Positions 1 through 11,700 of a DNA stretch of 16,756 bases are shown here, piece after piece. Both the position numbers and the translations under genes were made by a program. Positions within the stretch are counted from its first letter, which is position 1, and each line of letters begins with the position of its first letter. The notes beneath the pieces are model-generated. The model was not told where the DNA came from and did no database searches. It saw only the letters and a program-made list of their open reading frames with translations. Source of the stretch: UBA1715 sp045600045. GTDB lineage: Bacteria; Bacteroidota; Bacteroidia; Bacteroidales; UBA1715. The stretch is from the NCBI GenBank assembly GCA_045600045.1, contig JAZRXD010000077.1:1-16756 (forward strand), written 5' to 3'.

Positions 1-1
1 C

Positions 2-37
2 CTGAGTGGATGCACAATCAACGAAGTTGCCAAATAA
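2..37 (+). CDS. Possible 3' end of a plus-strand gene (partial)
   Basis: Frame 2 reads LSGCTINEVAK and then a TAA stop at 35-37. A terminator-like hairpin begins 17 bases later (55-88), which is what the tail of a plus-strand gene would look like. Only eleven residues are visible, so no family can be named and this could be chance. The flippase gene on the other strand converges on the same terminator. Confidence 0.25.
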   Translation: MSGCTINEVAK

Positions 38-54
38 AAACATATCGTAAAACA

Positions 55-88
55 AAAATCACAACAGATCGAAATCTGCTGTGATTTT
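55..88 (-). terminator. Rho-independent terminator, probably bidirectional
   Basis: Positions 55-68 and 75-88 form a 14-bp stem around a 6-base loop. The single non-Watson-Crick position (64/79) is a G-U wobble in the minus-strand transcript. On the minus strand the stem is followed by a T-rich run, so it ends the flippase gene that stops at 134. On the plus strand it is followed by TTTTATTAATTAATTTT, so it could also end a gene arriving from the left. Confidence 0.75.
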
Positions 89-133
89 ATTAATTAATTT
101 TGTCCTATAAAAAACTGTAACGCTATTTTAGGA

Positions 134-1561
134 CTAGACAATATACAAAATATCCTTCACTCGAACGAGACGGATAACGAATGCAAATGCAAATCCTACC
201 ACGCATAATATCAGCACATTGCAAATCCAATTCTCGGCAATTCGTCCCTTTAGGAAACAGAACAAAACCACATTCAATGCAATAAATACAAGCGTTTTCG
301 CAATATCGCCATACGGGATATGGAATTTGAAATATTTAATTGATAGCAAAATCTGAATTAAACCAGTAAGGAACTGCGTAACAACCGAAACAGCAGCTGC
401 ACCCAACGCACCATATTTCGGAATGAATATAGCATTGAAAACGATATTGAAAACCATTCCGCAAGCCGCCATCATATTCATTACTTTCATGCTATTGTTT
501 GCCGTGAGCAACGTACCAAAAATATATGACGACGAAATTGGTATGAAACCGATTATCAACACTTTGAAAATCTCCGACGATGTTTCCACACTTTCCTTAT
601 ACATCAAATCCATCAACTCGTAACTATACGAGCAACAACCAGTTACAAAAACCAAAACTGGTGCCATAAGCAACAAGAATGAGAATTTCGTGAATTGACC
701 AAGTGGTTCTTTATCTTTCAGCATTTTTGAAAACATCGGCAACAAAAGCGTTGCGAACAAATAAGCGAACATACTTACCGCATCGAGAATTCTGTATGAT
801 TGTGCATAAATTCCCGCCTGTTCTGCTCCGTCGGGCAACATTTGTTCAACCATAACCATATCGACACGAGTGTAAAGTCCCATTAAAAGCGACAACAACG
901 CAAACGGATATGTTTGTTTTATGATTTTCCACAAAAACCGTAAATCAAAATGAAACGTTATTGGACGGGCCTTTCCTAATACTATGAAAAATGCAATAAC
1001 ACAAGGTATTGCATAGGAAACTGTTTGTGCATACACAAACCATTCTATTTTAAAAGAATCTTCGTACGAAAGCAATAAAAATCCACAAATCGCAATCATT
1101 AACACTCTGTCAATCACCGAAATACAACTATCGGTTTTGTACATATACATTCCCGATATATTGGAACGTAAATACAGCAACAACGAAAGCAAAAATTGGT
1201 TAAACGCCAGTACGCCGAAAATCAAAAATTGCTCGGTTGTGAAACCCAATACAACTCCAACTACGGCAAGAACAACGCTATACACAATTCCCAACAGGAA
1301 TTTCAAAACAACCATGCTCGAAAAATATTTGGGCAACAAATCGTTATTTTGTGCGATATTCCGATTGTTGAAATTCGCAATTCCCATATCGAGAATTATG
1401 TTGAAAATAATTGACAAACTGAACATTGCTGCATAAACACCATACACTTCGGTACCCACAACATTCTGCACCGTGCGGTCGATTCCAAAAATGTAGAACG
1501 GCTTAACCAAAAGGTTAAGAAACAACAACAAAATAAGATTCGTGACGAATGTTTTTCTCAA
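134..1561 (-). CDS. Wzx-like polysaccharide flippase
   Basis: A 475-residue, very hydrophobic protein with about 12-14 predicted membrane helices throughout its length, the usual size for Wzx/O-antigen flippases of the MOP (MATE/MVF-like) superfamily. Such proteins move lipid-linked oligosaccharide repeat units across the inner membrane for assembly of O-antigen or other surface polysaccharide. The N-terminus (RKTFVTNLILLLFLNLLVKP, then FGIDRTVQN and the charged GIANFNNRNIAQ loop) resembles flippases of Bacteroidales that I remember. The only start that keeps this N-terminus is TTG at 1559-1561, because no in-frame ATG lies nearby and a TAnnTTTG -7 box sits just upstream (1579-1586). It is transcribed divergently from the glycosyltransferase at 1644 and ends before the hairpin at 55-88. 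In P. gingivalis a Wzx-like protein (PorS) supports the A-LPS that anchors T9SS cargo. A similar link here is only a speculation from the neighbouring T9SS gene. The transported substrate cannot be read from the sequence. Confidence 0.85.
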   Translation of the reverse strand: MRKTFVTNLILLLFLNLLVKPFYIFGIDRTVQNVVGTEVYGVYAAMFSLSIIFNIILDMGIANFNNRNIAQNNDLLPKYFSSMVVLKFLLGIVYSVVLAVVGVVLGFTTEQFLIFGVLAFNQFLLSLLLYLRSNISGMYMYKTDSCISVIDRVLMIAICGFLLLSYEDSFKIEWFVYAQTVSYAIPCVIAFFIVLGKARPITFHFDLRFLWKIIKQTYPFALLSLLMGLYTRVDMVMVEQMLPDGAEQAGIYAQSYRILDAVSMFAYLFATLLLPMFSKMLKDKEPLGQFTKFSFLLLMAPVLVFVTGCCSYSYELMDLMYKESVETSSEIFKVLIIGFIPISSSYIFGTLLTANNSMKVMNMMAACGMVFNIVFNAIFIPKYGALGAAAVSVVTQFLTGLIQILLSIKYFKFHIPYGDIAKTLVFIALNVVLFCFLKGRIAENWICNVLILCVVGFAFAFVIRLVRVKDILYIV

Positions 1562-1578
1562 AGCCCAAATTTTGGCGA

Positions 1579-1586
1579 CAAATATA
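1579..1586 (-). promoter_or_regulatory. Bacteroidota -7 box of the flippase gene
   Basis: The minus strand reads TATATTTG, an exact TAnnTTTG element. Transcription would start at about 1570-1573, leaving a leader of about ten bases before the TTG start at 1561. No clear TTTG -33 element is present at the usual distance. The box lies in the 82-base region shared with the divergent glycosyltransferase gene. I could not find a convincing promoter for the plus-strand gene in that interval. Confidence 0.55.
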
Positions 1587-1643
1587 CTTTTTTGTTTTAT
1601 GGCTACATTTATTTATCACAGAAAAATTCGTTCCTTTGCCTTT

Positions 1644-2771
1644 ATGAAAATCGTAATAAACACAAGGCTTTTAATTAAAGGCAGAATCGACGGAATTTCG
1701 CGTTTTACCTACGAGACGGTAAAGCGTATATGCGTAAATCATCCCGAACATGAATTTTATCTTTTGTTCGACCGAATGTACGACAAGGATTTTATTTTTG
1801 CCGACAATGTAAAGCCGATAATTGTTCCTTTTCAAGCAAGACATCCGTTTTTGTGGTGGTTTTGGTTTCATTCGCAAGTGCCAAGGGTTTTGAATGCATT
1901 GAAGCCAGATGTATTTGTTTCCACCGATGGCTACAGTGTTGTTGATTGCGTTCTTCCAATTGTTGATGTTATACACGATTTGAATTTCGAGCATTTTCCC
2001 GAACATTTGCCTCGATTAGTGAGAAAATATTATCAAAAATATTTCCCGCAATATGCCCAAAAAGCAACGAGAATCGCAACGGTTTCGGAATATTCAAAAC
2101 AAGACATTCACACTGTCTATTCAATTGATTTGGACAAAATCGATGTGGTTTACAATGGCGTGAGTAGTTCTTTTCAGCCACTTATTGAAGCCGAAAAGAA
2201 ACTAATCAAACAAAAATACACCAACAACTGTGACTATTTTGTGTATGCAGGAACGCTTCATCCTCGAAAAAACATAGAAAACCTTTTTGCCGCGTTCGCT
2301 CGATTCAAAGACAAAACACAATCAACAATGAAACTTGTGGTTGTTGGCGAAGCATTGTTTTTGTCGCAAACAATTCAAAAAGCATACGACCAACATCCCT
2401 ACAAAAAAGATATTGTATTCACCGGACGGGTTTCCGACAAAGACCTTAACTATTTATTAGGATCGGCATTTGCAATGACATACGTACCATTTTTTGAAGG
2501 ATTCGGCATTCCGATTTTGGAAGCTTTTGCCTGCAATATTCCGGTTATCACATCGAATTGCACTTCAATGCCCGAAGTTGCCGGCGAAGCTGCATTGCTT
2601 TGCAATCCCAAAAATATTGAATCGATTTCCGAGGCAATGCTTACACTCTATTCCGACAAAGAATTGTATCAAAAATTGCTTGATAATTCTAAAATCCAAC
2701 TCGAGAAATTTACGTGGGACAAAACCGCCACTTCGTTATGGAACAGCATTGAAAAAGCAGTTGGAAAATAA
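1644..2771 (+). CDS. GT4-type glycosyltransferase
   Basis: A 375-residue GT-B glycosyltransferase that would transfer a sugar from a nucleotide-sugar donor during surface polysaccharide assembly at the cytoplasmic face. The N-terminal acceptor half opens with MKIVINTRLLIKGRIDGISR, whose glycine-containing loop is typical of the fold. The central AGTLHPRKN segment (H206, R208, K209) contributes to the donor phosphate site in this family. The C-terminal half has the GT4 E-x7-E motif (EGFGIPILE, E285 and E293), followed by SMPEVAG. I chose ATG at 1644 rather than the upstream in-frame ATG at 1542 because the family fold begins at MKIVINT and the longer form would overlap the divergent flippase gene. 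Donor and acceptor are unknown. It converges on the giant gene with only 7 bases between the two stop codons. Confidence 0.88.
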   Translation: MKIVINTRLLIKGRIDGISRFTYETVKRICVNHPEHEFYLLFDRMYDKDFIFADNVKPIIVPFQARHPFLWWFWFHSQVPRVLNALKPDVFVSTDGYSVVDCVLPIVDVIHDLNFEHFPEHLPRLVRKYYQKYFPQYAQKATRIATVSEYSKQDIHTVYSIDLDKIDVVYNGVSSSFQPLIEAEKKLIKQKYTNNCDYFVYAGTLHPRKNIENLFAAFARFKDKTQSTMKLVVVGEALFLSQTIQKAYDQHPYKKDIVFTGRVSDKDLNYLLGSAFAMTYVPFFEGFGIPILEAFACNIPVITSNCTSMPEVAGEAALLCNPKNIESISEAMLTLYSDKELYQKLLDNSKIQLEKFTWDKTATSLWNSIEKAVGK

Positions 2772-2778
2772 ACTTTGT

Positions 2779-5700
2779 CTATCTCAACAAAGTAACACTG
2801 CCATATTTCTTTTTCTTACCTCTTCCAACATCAAAACCTTCCCAAACTTTTCCATCTAAAAATACGGCTTCCATTTTCCAAACATAATTGTCTGGTTGCA
2901 TCATCGTACCGTCGTATGTACCATCCCAAAAACCTACGAACATACCATCTTCAACCTCATCGGAATACCATATTAAATTTCCCCATTTGTCGAAAACCCA
3001 AACCTGGCAAGATTTTAGGTTGAAACCTTTTGGTGCAAATGTTCGTACGCTATAAGCCGGATTCGATGGTGAAAATGCTGTTGGCATATACAACGACGAA
3101 GTTATATTTATGTAAAAACATTCCGTATATGAATCTTTACAACCAAAATCGTTAACAACCGTAAGAATAGGACAATTGTATCCATATTCGTAATCTGTTT
3201 CCAAAATCGGGAAATTACGTCTGTCGTAAGGAATAATAGTATCAATATCTATATCACTTTCGCCATGATGGCCAAAATTCCAATACATAGAATATGTAAT
3301 CGGTTCCGGAATCGTGTCGTACCACAAACTATCTTGAAATGAAGCATTTGTTAGTTCCACATCATTTTTCAATCCTGGCATCATCCAAACAAAATCTGCA
3401 ACAGGTTTTGGTGCAACTTTCACAACCAACGTATCGAAACCTTCGCAACCTGCCCACGTTTGTTCGTAAACCGTAATTGTATCAATACCGGCAGCAGTCC
3501 AATCAACATAACGAACCGACGACGACATTGCATCTTTTGAATAGGTAAGATTGTCGCCCGTAACTTTCCAAAGGTATTTACTATCGGCTGTATATTGAGT
3601 GTAATAACTTTCGGTTACTCCAACACAAACAGAATCAGCACCGAACAATTTAGTCAATGCACCTGGAGCAACGGTAAGCGAAACTGTATCGGACAAACTC
3701 AAGCAACCATTTTCTTCATCATACATTTCAATATCGTGAACTTCGAAACGATATGTTCCCGTATCGAGAACTTGTCCTGGCTGAAAACGGAAAATCGGAC
3801 CATTCATACGTTGCGGAGCAATTCCGTCGAGACTTGTCCACGTCATATTCGGACTACCAAGAGCTTGCAAATCTTTTATTTCCGTTCCTTGACAAATCAA
3901 ATTTGCAAAAACAATAGGCGTACGAGCACGTTTTTTTATTGTATATGTTGCCGAAATCGTATCGCTATTACATGACACATTGTCGTATTTGTAGCGATAG
4001 AAAGCCTTAACAGTATATGTTCCCAACGAATTAGGAACTATTTCAGGAGAAATTGCATGAGCTTCGTTATCGACATACGCTTTTGATTTTTTCCCATCCG
4101 AAACGCTCCATCCCACAAACGACATTTCATTTATTGGCGGAACAAATTCCCGTGCTTGAATTGTAAGCGACGAATCGTACACGCACATAATCGTGTCGTC
4201 GCCAATAGAGAATGTTGGTTGAAGAATCACCCTCAACGTAACCGGAATGGTATCGCTATGGCAACCTCGTTGTTCACGAACAACATAGAATTGCAAATCA
4301 CTACTTCCAACAGCATTCGCATCAGGTGTATAATTGTAACCCGTTGACAAATATATTTTTGCATCGCTATCGGCATACCATTTATCCATACTCATATTGG
4401 TTGACAACGACGGAATGTCCGTTCCACCTTCACAAATACTACCTCCTATGACTATAGGATTTATCGGTTTCGTATTTATCGAATATGTTACTACTTCAAA
4501 CGGACTTTCACAACCATCAATAGTTTGGGTAACGTAATAAATTTTATTAGCAGCAACGGTATCGTTTGTCTCGTACGTATTTTCATTTCCTAAAACCGTT
4601 ATTTTGTCCGACGCATACCAAACAATATTTTCGCCTTCTGCTTTCAAAACTGCAGGCTTGTCGTACGTACAACGATTTGGTTGATTGTTTACAATTGGAA
4701 CCAAAGGAATTTCTTTAATCAAAATAGTTGCTGGTGTTGTTGTACTTTCGCACCCGTCAACAGTTTGCGAAGCATAATATGTATATGTTCCCGGATTTTG
4801 TACATACGGTTTGAATGATTTGCTCATAGACAATTTCGAACCTTTTTTATCAGCATCGGCATACCAAGTGACGAATGAATTTTCTGATAAATCGGTCGTT
4901 ACAGAAACAGCACAATCCGAAATTGTTCGATTATAACAAGCCTCACAACCTTCGGTTCCAGGTGCTTCAGGTTTTGGCTTGATTGTATATTCCGCAGTAA
5001 CAACTTTACTATAACACCCATCTTCGTTCAACAACGCCCAAACCGTATGTGTACCGGCATCCAAATCAAACGGATTATACACAACGCCTGTCCCATTTGG
5101 TTCAATCGATTTGTTTGTATAATAGTCTTCTGGATTTTCCTCAAACCATAAAATTTCACCCATTCCGATTCCCGACATTGTTGGTGTAACGCCATCGCCA
5201 TAACAAACCGCATCGCCAACCTTTAATGACGGAGCAATTGGCTCTTTCACTTCAAACGAAACTTTGGTAGGTGATTTACTTGCACAACCAGTTGCTATTA
5301 AATTGTTCGGCTGAGAATTATATTCTTCAACGAAGTACACATATTTCCCCGCGCCATTTACCATTGGTGTGTACAACAAATTAGCAACATCAACAATCTG
5401 TAGCAACACCATATTTTCGTCATAGACATTGACAACTGATTTTTCGTTACGATTCAACCACGAACCAAGAGTAAATGTCATTTCCGGAGCTTCGTCATAT
5501 ACACAAATATCGTTTACTTCAACAAAGACGTTTGGTACCGGACATGGAATAATTTCAACAATAGCCGAAGCACGTTGGCTTTCACATCCGTTAACAATTT
5601 GCGATGCAAAATATTCCTTGCTGATTTCAACAGAACCATTATCATTTGTAATATATTGACTATTATTTGAAAGCACGCGGGCATCGTCAAGCGAAGCGTA

Positions 5701-8700
5701 CCATTTAACAGAAGCGTCCGTTTCAAGGTTTATCGCGTCAAGAATCACTTTTTCATTATCAACGGAATACGAATAATGATTTGTAACTGTTGGTTCAGGA
5801 ACAAATTGAACAGTTAATGTTACTGATTCCGAATTTGAACAATTTTTACCATCGACATACGTGTACACAATCGTGTAATCCTCTGTTTTTGAAACAGAGG
5901 AATTAAAATCAGACCTCAAACTTCCCGAAGTTGCATTGATAATGCCTGGCTGATTTTGCATTTGCCAAGAACCGGAACCTTCTCCATTTCTATGATAATC
6001 AATATTCGAAACCATCATTGTTATATCGCCGTCGTCATAACAAACCGAACGATTTTCCAAACTGATTTCCGGCAACGGAAGAATTTCTATAGCGACATCG
6101 GATTTTGCACTTTCACATTCTTCGCCACTAATTGGTTCCACTGCAATATAGCTCACATAGAACTTCGTGGTTTTTACTTCGGAATTTGAAACAGAATGAT
6201 TGTACGTGGCATCGCTCGCATCTGCAATTTTTTGTCCTGACTCATCATACCAAACCCATTTTGTTGGCGTTGTTTCAATAGTTGAAGCCGTAAGTGGTTG
6301 TAGCATTTCGCTCGACGAACAAATTGTTTGTCCCGAAACCAAAGGTTTACCAAACGGACAATCAACGATTTGAACAAACGCTTCGGAACGTTCACTTTCA
6401 CATTCGCCTATCTTTTTACTTACCCAATATGATTTTTCGATTTTTTCGGCAGGATTCAAGCCTGTTTCGAACAAAATATCCGACGAATTGTATAAATCTG
6501 TCAAATCAGTTTCGTCGTCGTACCAATAGAATTTTGCATTGGTTTCTTTATCAGAATCAGATACTGAAATCGATACAGTTGCAGCTGGAGCTGTAACAAG
6601 TCCTGCGAAGCCACCGTTTTCTACTGTTGGCTTTTCAACATATTCCACAAACACATCAACGGATTGTTCGTTCGTACAGTTCTTTACGTCAGTATAACTC
6701 AATGTTACAGTGTATGTATGGTCGCTTTCGTCGTTTTCAAAATTAGATTGAATATTACCCGTATGAGCATCAATTCCTCCTGTTTTTCCATCAATACTCC
6801 AAGCCCACGTTCCGTTGCTCACCAACGTTGATTTCGTGTCGTTAATCAATGCATCAACAACTTTGCTGTCGCCGTAACAAATAGTAGATGGCGATAATTC
6901 GATTTTTGGAGCAGGATTTACCGTTACCAAAACCGGAGTTTTCGGACTTTCACATTCTCTGTCGTTAGCCATAGCAACTTTTGCCACATAACTCACATAG
7001 AACAAAGATGTTGAAGCATTGTCGGTAGTTATTCCATGACCAAACGTACTTGATTGGCTATTGTCGGCTAGTTCTTGTGGATTTGATAGATACGAATCGT
7101 ACCAAATCCATTTCGTAATTTCGCCATCGGTAGCCATTGTTGCAATAGATTCATCGGTAATTTGTGCCGACAAATCTGCAATAGAAGCATCATTTTGACA
7201 GGCAACAACAGGAACTACCTCAGGAGCTATCCACGGACATTCAACCAAATTCAATTTAACTTCCAACGGATCGCTTTCGCAGCCGAATTCATCGGTTTGA
7301 GTTACCCAATACGATTTAACATAGGCTGTTTTCCCTTCTAATTCCTCGGCAGAAACAACAGGTGTGAACGAAGTTGTGCCATCTTCATTCAAAACCGTAG
7401 TACGTAAAATATCGGCATACCATGTTATTGTTTTTCCAGTTGACGACAATTCCGCAGTCATAAAATCAGCAGGAATATTTGCCACATCGCCAATCAACCA
7501 AGTTTTATCTGTCGCAATTGGTTTCTCCATAAAGTGCGCTACAATCGTTTTCGTATCCTGACTTTTACAAGTTGTTTTTCCATGAACTTCTTCCAAAGAA
7601 TATTTCATCATTACAGAAACCTTAGGATTAGGATTTCCTGCATAATTCGGATTCCATTCGCGTTTGTCAACATCCAAACCAGAACCGGTAACGCACTGCA
7701 AAGTTCCTGTTGCGTGGGAAAGAGCTATAGGCACAACACCATCTTTACTACAAACCGACTCTGGTGCTATTATTTTAACAACCGGCACATCCCAAACACG
7801 AATCACAACAGGACGTCCACCCGACCAACAACCTTCCGTACCATCGTATTCGGCAACATAAATAGTCTTGACCGACGGAACACTTACATCATAATCAGTA
7901 TATTTCAATGTTGCGTTATTATCCAAAATGTCGGCAATTCCTGCATCGGTTTTTCCGACAGGATTTTCCGTAAACCAAGAGATTTTATTTCCTGCCGCCA
8001 CTGTTCCTTCTTGTGGTGTCGCTTTGATTGTAAGAGATTTCGTAAGTTTTTTTGTATCAAGACAAAGATCTTGGTCGTCAACCAATGGTGTTTTTGCCTG
8101 ACAATCGGAGATTACAACTGTTGCCGTTGTTGGATCGCTCACACACGTTTCAGTAGCAAGTTTGTGGGTTTCGACCAACGTAAATTCATAGCTTTTCGCC
8201 TCGCTCAAATTTGTCAATCCTGTGACGAATGTCATATCCGTCGTTTCCCGTGCTGTTCCAGGTTCCCAAATTATGCCGTCGCCTGCGGTCGAAACAACAG
8301 CAGTTAAATTTGGTTCGCTCGACAATTCTCCATCGGAGCCCCGAATAATCATTTTGCTATTTCCACCATCAACCGAAGGTTTCGGAACTTTTATAACTGT
8401 CATAAAATGTTGTGCGGAATTCGTACAACCATGATTATCGGTGAACGTATATGTTATTTTTTGATTTGCCCCAGGACCCACAGCATCAGGATCAAACGTG
8501 CTCGATGTAACCGCGCCGCTAAACAATCCTGTTCCGGAAGTTGTTGGCGACACATCCAAAGTTATTGGAGCTGATTCAAAACAAATTTCTGTCTGCATTG
8601 TAGGAGAAAACGAAACTTCCGGCAATGAATACACCGTAACATCGATAGATGATTGATTAACACAACCATCCAAATCTGTATAAGTCGCAACAATTGTATG

Positions 8701-11700
8701 TGTTCCTTTGTTTGACGATGTTGGCGTAAGCGTTCCTGTTGTTTCGTCAATAGTGGTAGTCTCACAAGAATATTCTACAGTTCCACCAATAGGATTGACG
8801 TTTGTTGTCAACAACACATCTTCATTATTTGTTCCGCTTTCGCATGCGTAATTTCTTCCTGTAACAGTTGGATAAACAGATACCGTTGGTTTATCCAAAA
8901 CACGAATAGTTGTTGTTGCCGGAATTGCACTTGTACAACCTCCATTCGACAACGGACTCGTATAATCGTACGAAATTGTATATGTACCTGTTCCCGAAGC
9001 TTTAGGATCGAATTCTCCCGTAACGGCATCGATTTTCCCAGTTCCATCAACACTGAATGTACCTATACCACCTTCTGGTGTAACCGACACAACTGTCGCC
9101 GTTTTCTTTTCTCCATCAACACATACTTTTGAATCAATAGAAATAGTTGCTGTAGGAATTGGATTCACCAATATTTCTTTTGTCACTGCCGTTGAATTAC
9201 TACAATTATTTGCATCAACAACAACAACACCTATAGTATAGGTATCGGCAGCAACTGTTCCCAACAAAGTTGGAGCCGCATCGGTTATCGATGACAACAC
9301 ATTGGAAGTTGACGGAGAATAAGACCATTGTTGCGACTTATATGTCACGCCATTCAAACCTAACGAAATAGGCGTTCCCTTGCAAACTGTTGTGTTATCT
9401 GCAGAAATGACAGGTTCCGGCAAAGGATTGACAACGACATCCAATTGAGAGAAATCACTCGAACAACCTTGATCCGTTTGTTTAACGTAATACGTAATTG
9501 TGGTCGCTACTGCTGTACTTGGTGTTGGGGTTCCCGAAAGTTCTACTTTGTCGGCATCGAACCAAGTTAATGTTCCTGTAGCTGTTGCTGTTAATTCCGT
9601 AACATCTGTAGCATCTTTACAATATTTTAAATTTCGAGTTGTCGGTGCTTGCGGAATCGGATTGACCAAAATAGACTTTTCGGCTATATTACTTTTACAG
9701 TCAAATTTACTGGTATAAACATATTGTATTTTTTCCAGACCTGTGCTTGTAGCCGTGAATGTCGCAGAAGTTTCCGAACCCGCAGTTTTGTCGGCATTTG
9801 TCCATTCTCCGAATCCATCAGGTTCGCTTACCATTGCTGTCAATCCAGTTGATGTAAGATTACAAATTTGCGTATCATCAACGGCTATCGAAACAGTTGG
9901 TTTTGGATGAATTGTTATTGTTTCTGTTTTTTTTGCCGTTGCAGAGCAACCATTTCCATCTGTAACCGTAACACCAATACTGTAGGTGTCGGGAGTTGTT
10001 GTTTTGGCAATTGTAGGAGAACTTGAAGACAACGAACTCAATACATTCGATGGTGTACAAGTCCACGTTTGGGAATTATATGTTTTGTCCAAACTCAATG
10101 AAATTGCGTCAACATCGTAACAGATTTCGTTCTTGCTAACCGAAATGACTGGTTTTGGCAATGACGATACATTTACAACGATTTTCGCACGCTCGCTTTC
10201 GCATCCATCAACAATCTGACTGACGTAATAGTCTGTTTCTCCTATTGACGACGTATTTGGAACTGGAGCCGCCGACAACGGTTCCTCGTCATTATCCGCC
10301 GTATTGAACCATGACAACGTTCCTGCAGCAGTTGCAGTCAATGCCGACGACGAAGCACCCTCGCAAATACTTAAATTTGTTACTATCGGAGCCGAAGGAA
10401 TCGGATTGATTGTAAATGTTTTACTGATAGTCCGCGAAGATTTACAACCTGCAGCATTCTCATATTCCAACAATAAATCAATAGTTTCCGCACTTGTCAC
10501 ATCTTTTTTGAATGTGATTTCGGTTTTTCCGCTTGTAAGATTTTGAGTTTGTTTTTTTCCATCGATTGTCCAAGTTGCCACACCAGGATTTCCGCCATCG
10601 AACGAAACTGTAAACTTCAACTCGTCGCCACTACAACTAACGAGATTCACTGGATCTAAAAATCCATCAGAAGAAAACAACGAAATAGTAGATCCTTCAT
10701 AAACCTCCACATCAGTAGTTTCCGTACTTGAACATCCATCCAACGAAACAGTGAGAGAGTATTCACCCGACATTTCTGGTGAGATTGACGACAAAACAGG
10801 ATTAGCAATTTTTGATGAAAAACTATTTGGTCCTGTCCATTCGTACGTTGCCAACGCTTGGTCGGAACTTCCTGAAAGTGTTATTGTTTCTGACAAATCT
10901 TCACATTTCGGTCCATTATTAGAAGCTACAGCCGACGGAACGGGTTTTATCTTTATTGTTACCGTTCCTGTTGGATTCGAAATCGAACAATATTCGTCGC
11001 TCAATTCCGAAATCGTATAAACCGAAGTTGAAATTGTTGACGGTGTTGCCGGATTATACGTATCGGTTGAACAAACAACATCCGAATAAGTTGTCGTTCC
11101 ATCGCTATACGAAAAAGTGAACGAGCCGTTACCTTCGAACGAGAAAGTTGCTGGCGAAACTGTTTCACCAAAGCAATATTCATCAGAACCAGAAAGAGTT
11201 ACCGAAGGATTTCCTTTTGCAGTAATTAAAATTTCCGCAGTTTGCCAACATTTTTCTAAAGTTGGTTGTGTTGCATCGCGGACCAACAGAATATATTTTC
11301 CTTCTTCGCCATACGCAACAGACGTTGTTGATGCGTTGTCATTTCCCAATTCCACTGCATCGCCGTCATCGCCAATAGCATCTTTAAACCATAAATAATC
11401 GAAAGTTCCCGTTACCGTAGATTTTTCCGAAATCGATAGTGTTGTAGAACCATCAGGACAAAGAACTTTGTCGGTATCGGATGAAATAATTTCAACCATG
11501 GCTGGTTTGTCGCACGTAACACCTTTACAATTCAAACCAACCGAATTGGTTATAAAGAACACCGAGCAAGGATCTGTTGGTTTTCCATTTGCAGCAACTT
11601 GTTGGGCTACAGCTTTAGTTTCGCCAAGCACTACACGATAAAAAGTTTCTCCATCTTCCAAATCCTCGCAATAATGAGCTTGATTGTTTTCGGGAATTGT

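Noticed and set aside
1542..1643. Longer start for the glycosyltransferase
   Set aside because: It would overlap the flippase start and add about 34 residues that do not belong to the GT4 fold, which begins at MKIVINT (1644).
7534..8307. Open plus-strand frame of 257 codons inside the giant gene
   Set aside because: It lies wholly opposite the giant coding sequence, is rich in Cys, Arg and Phe in an unnatural way, has no recognisable motif, and is the expected shadow of Ig-rich minus-strand coding.
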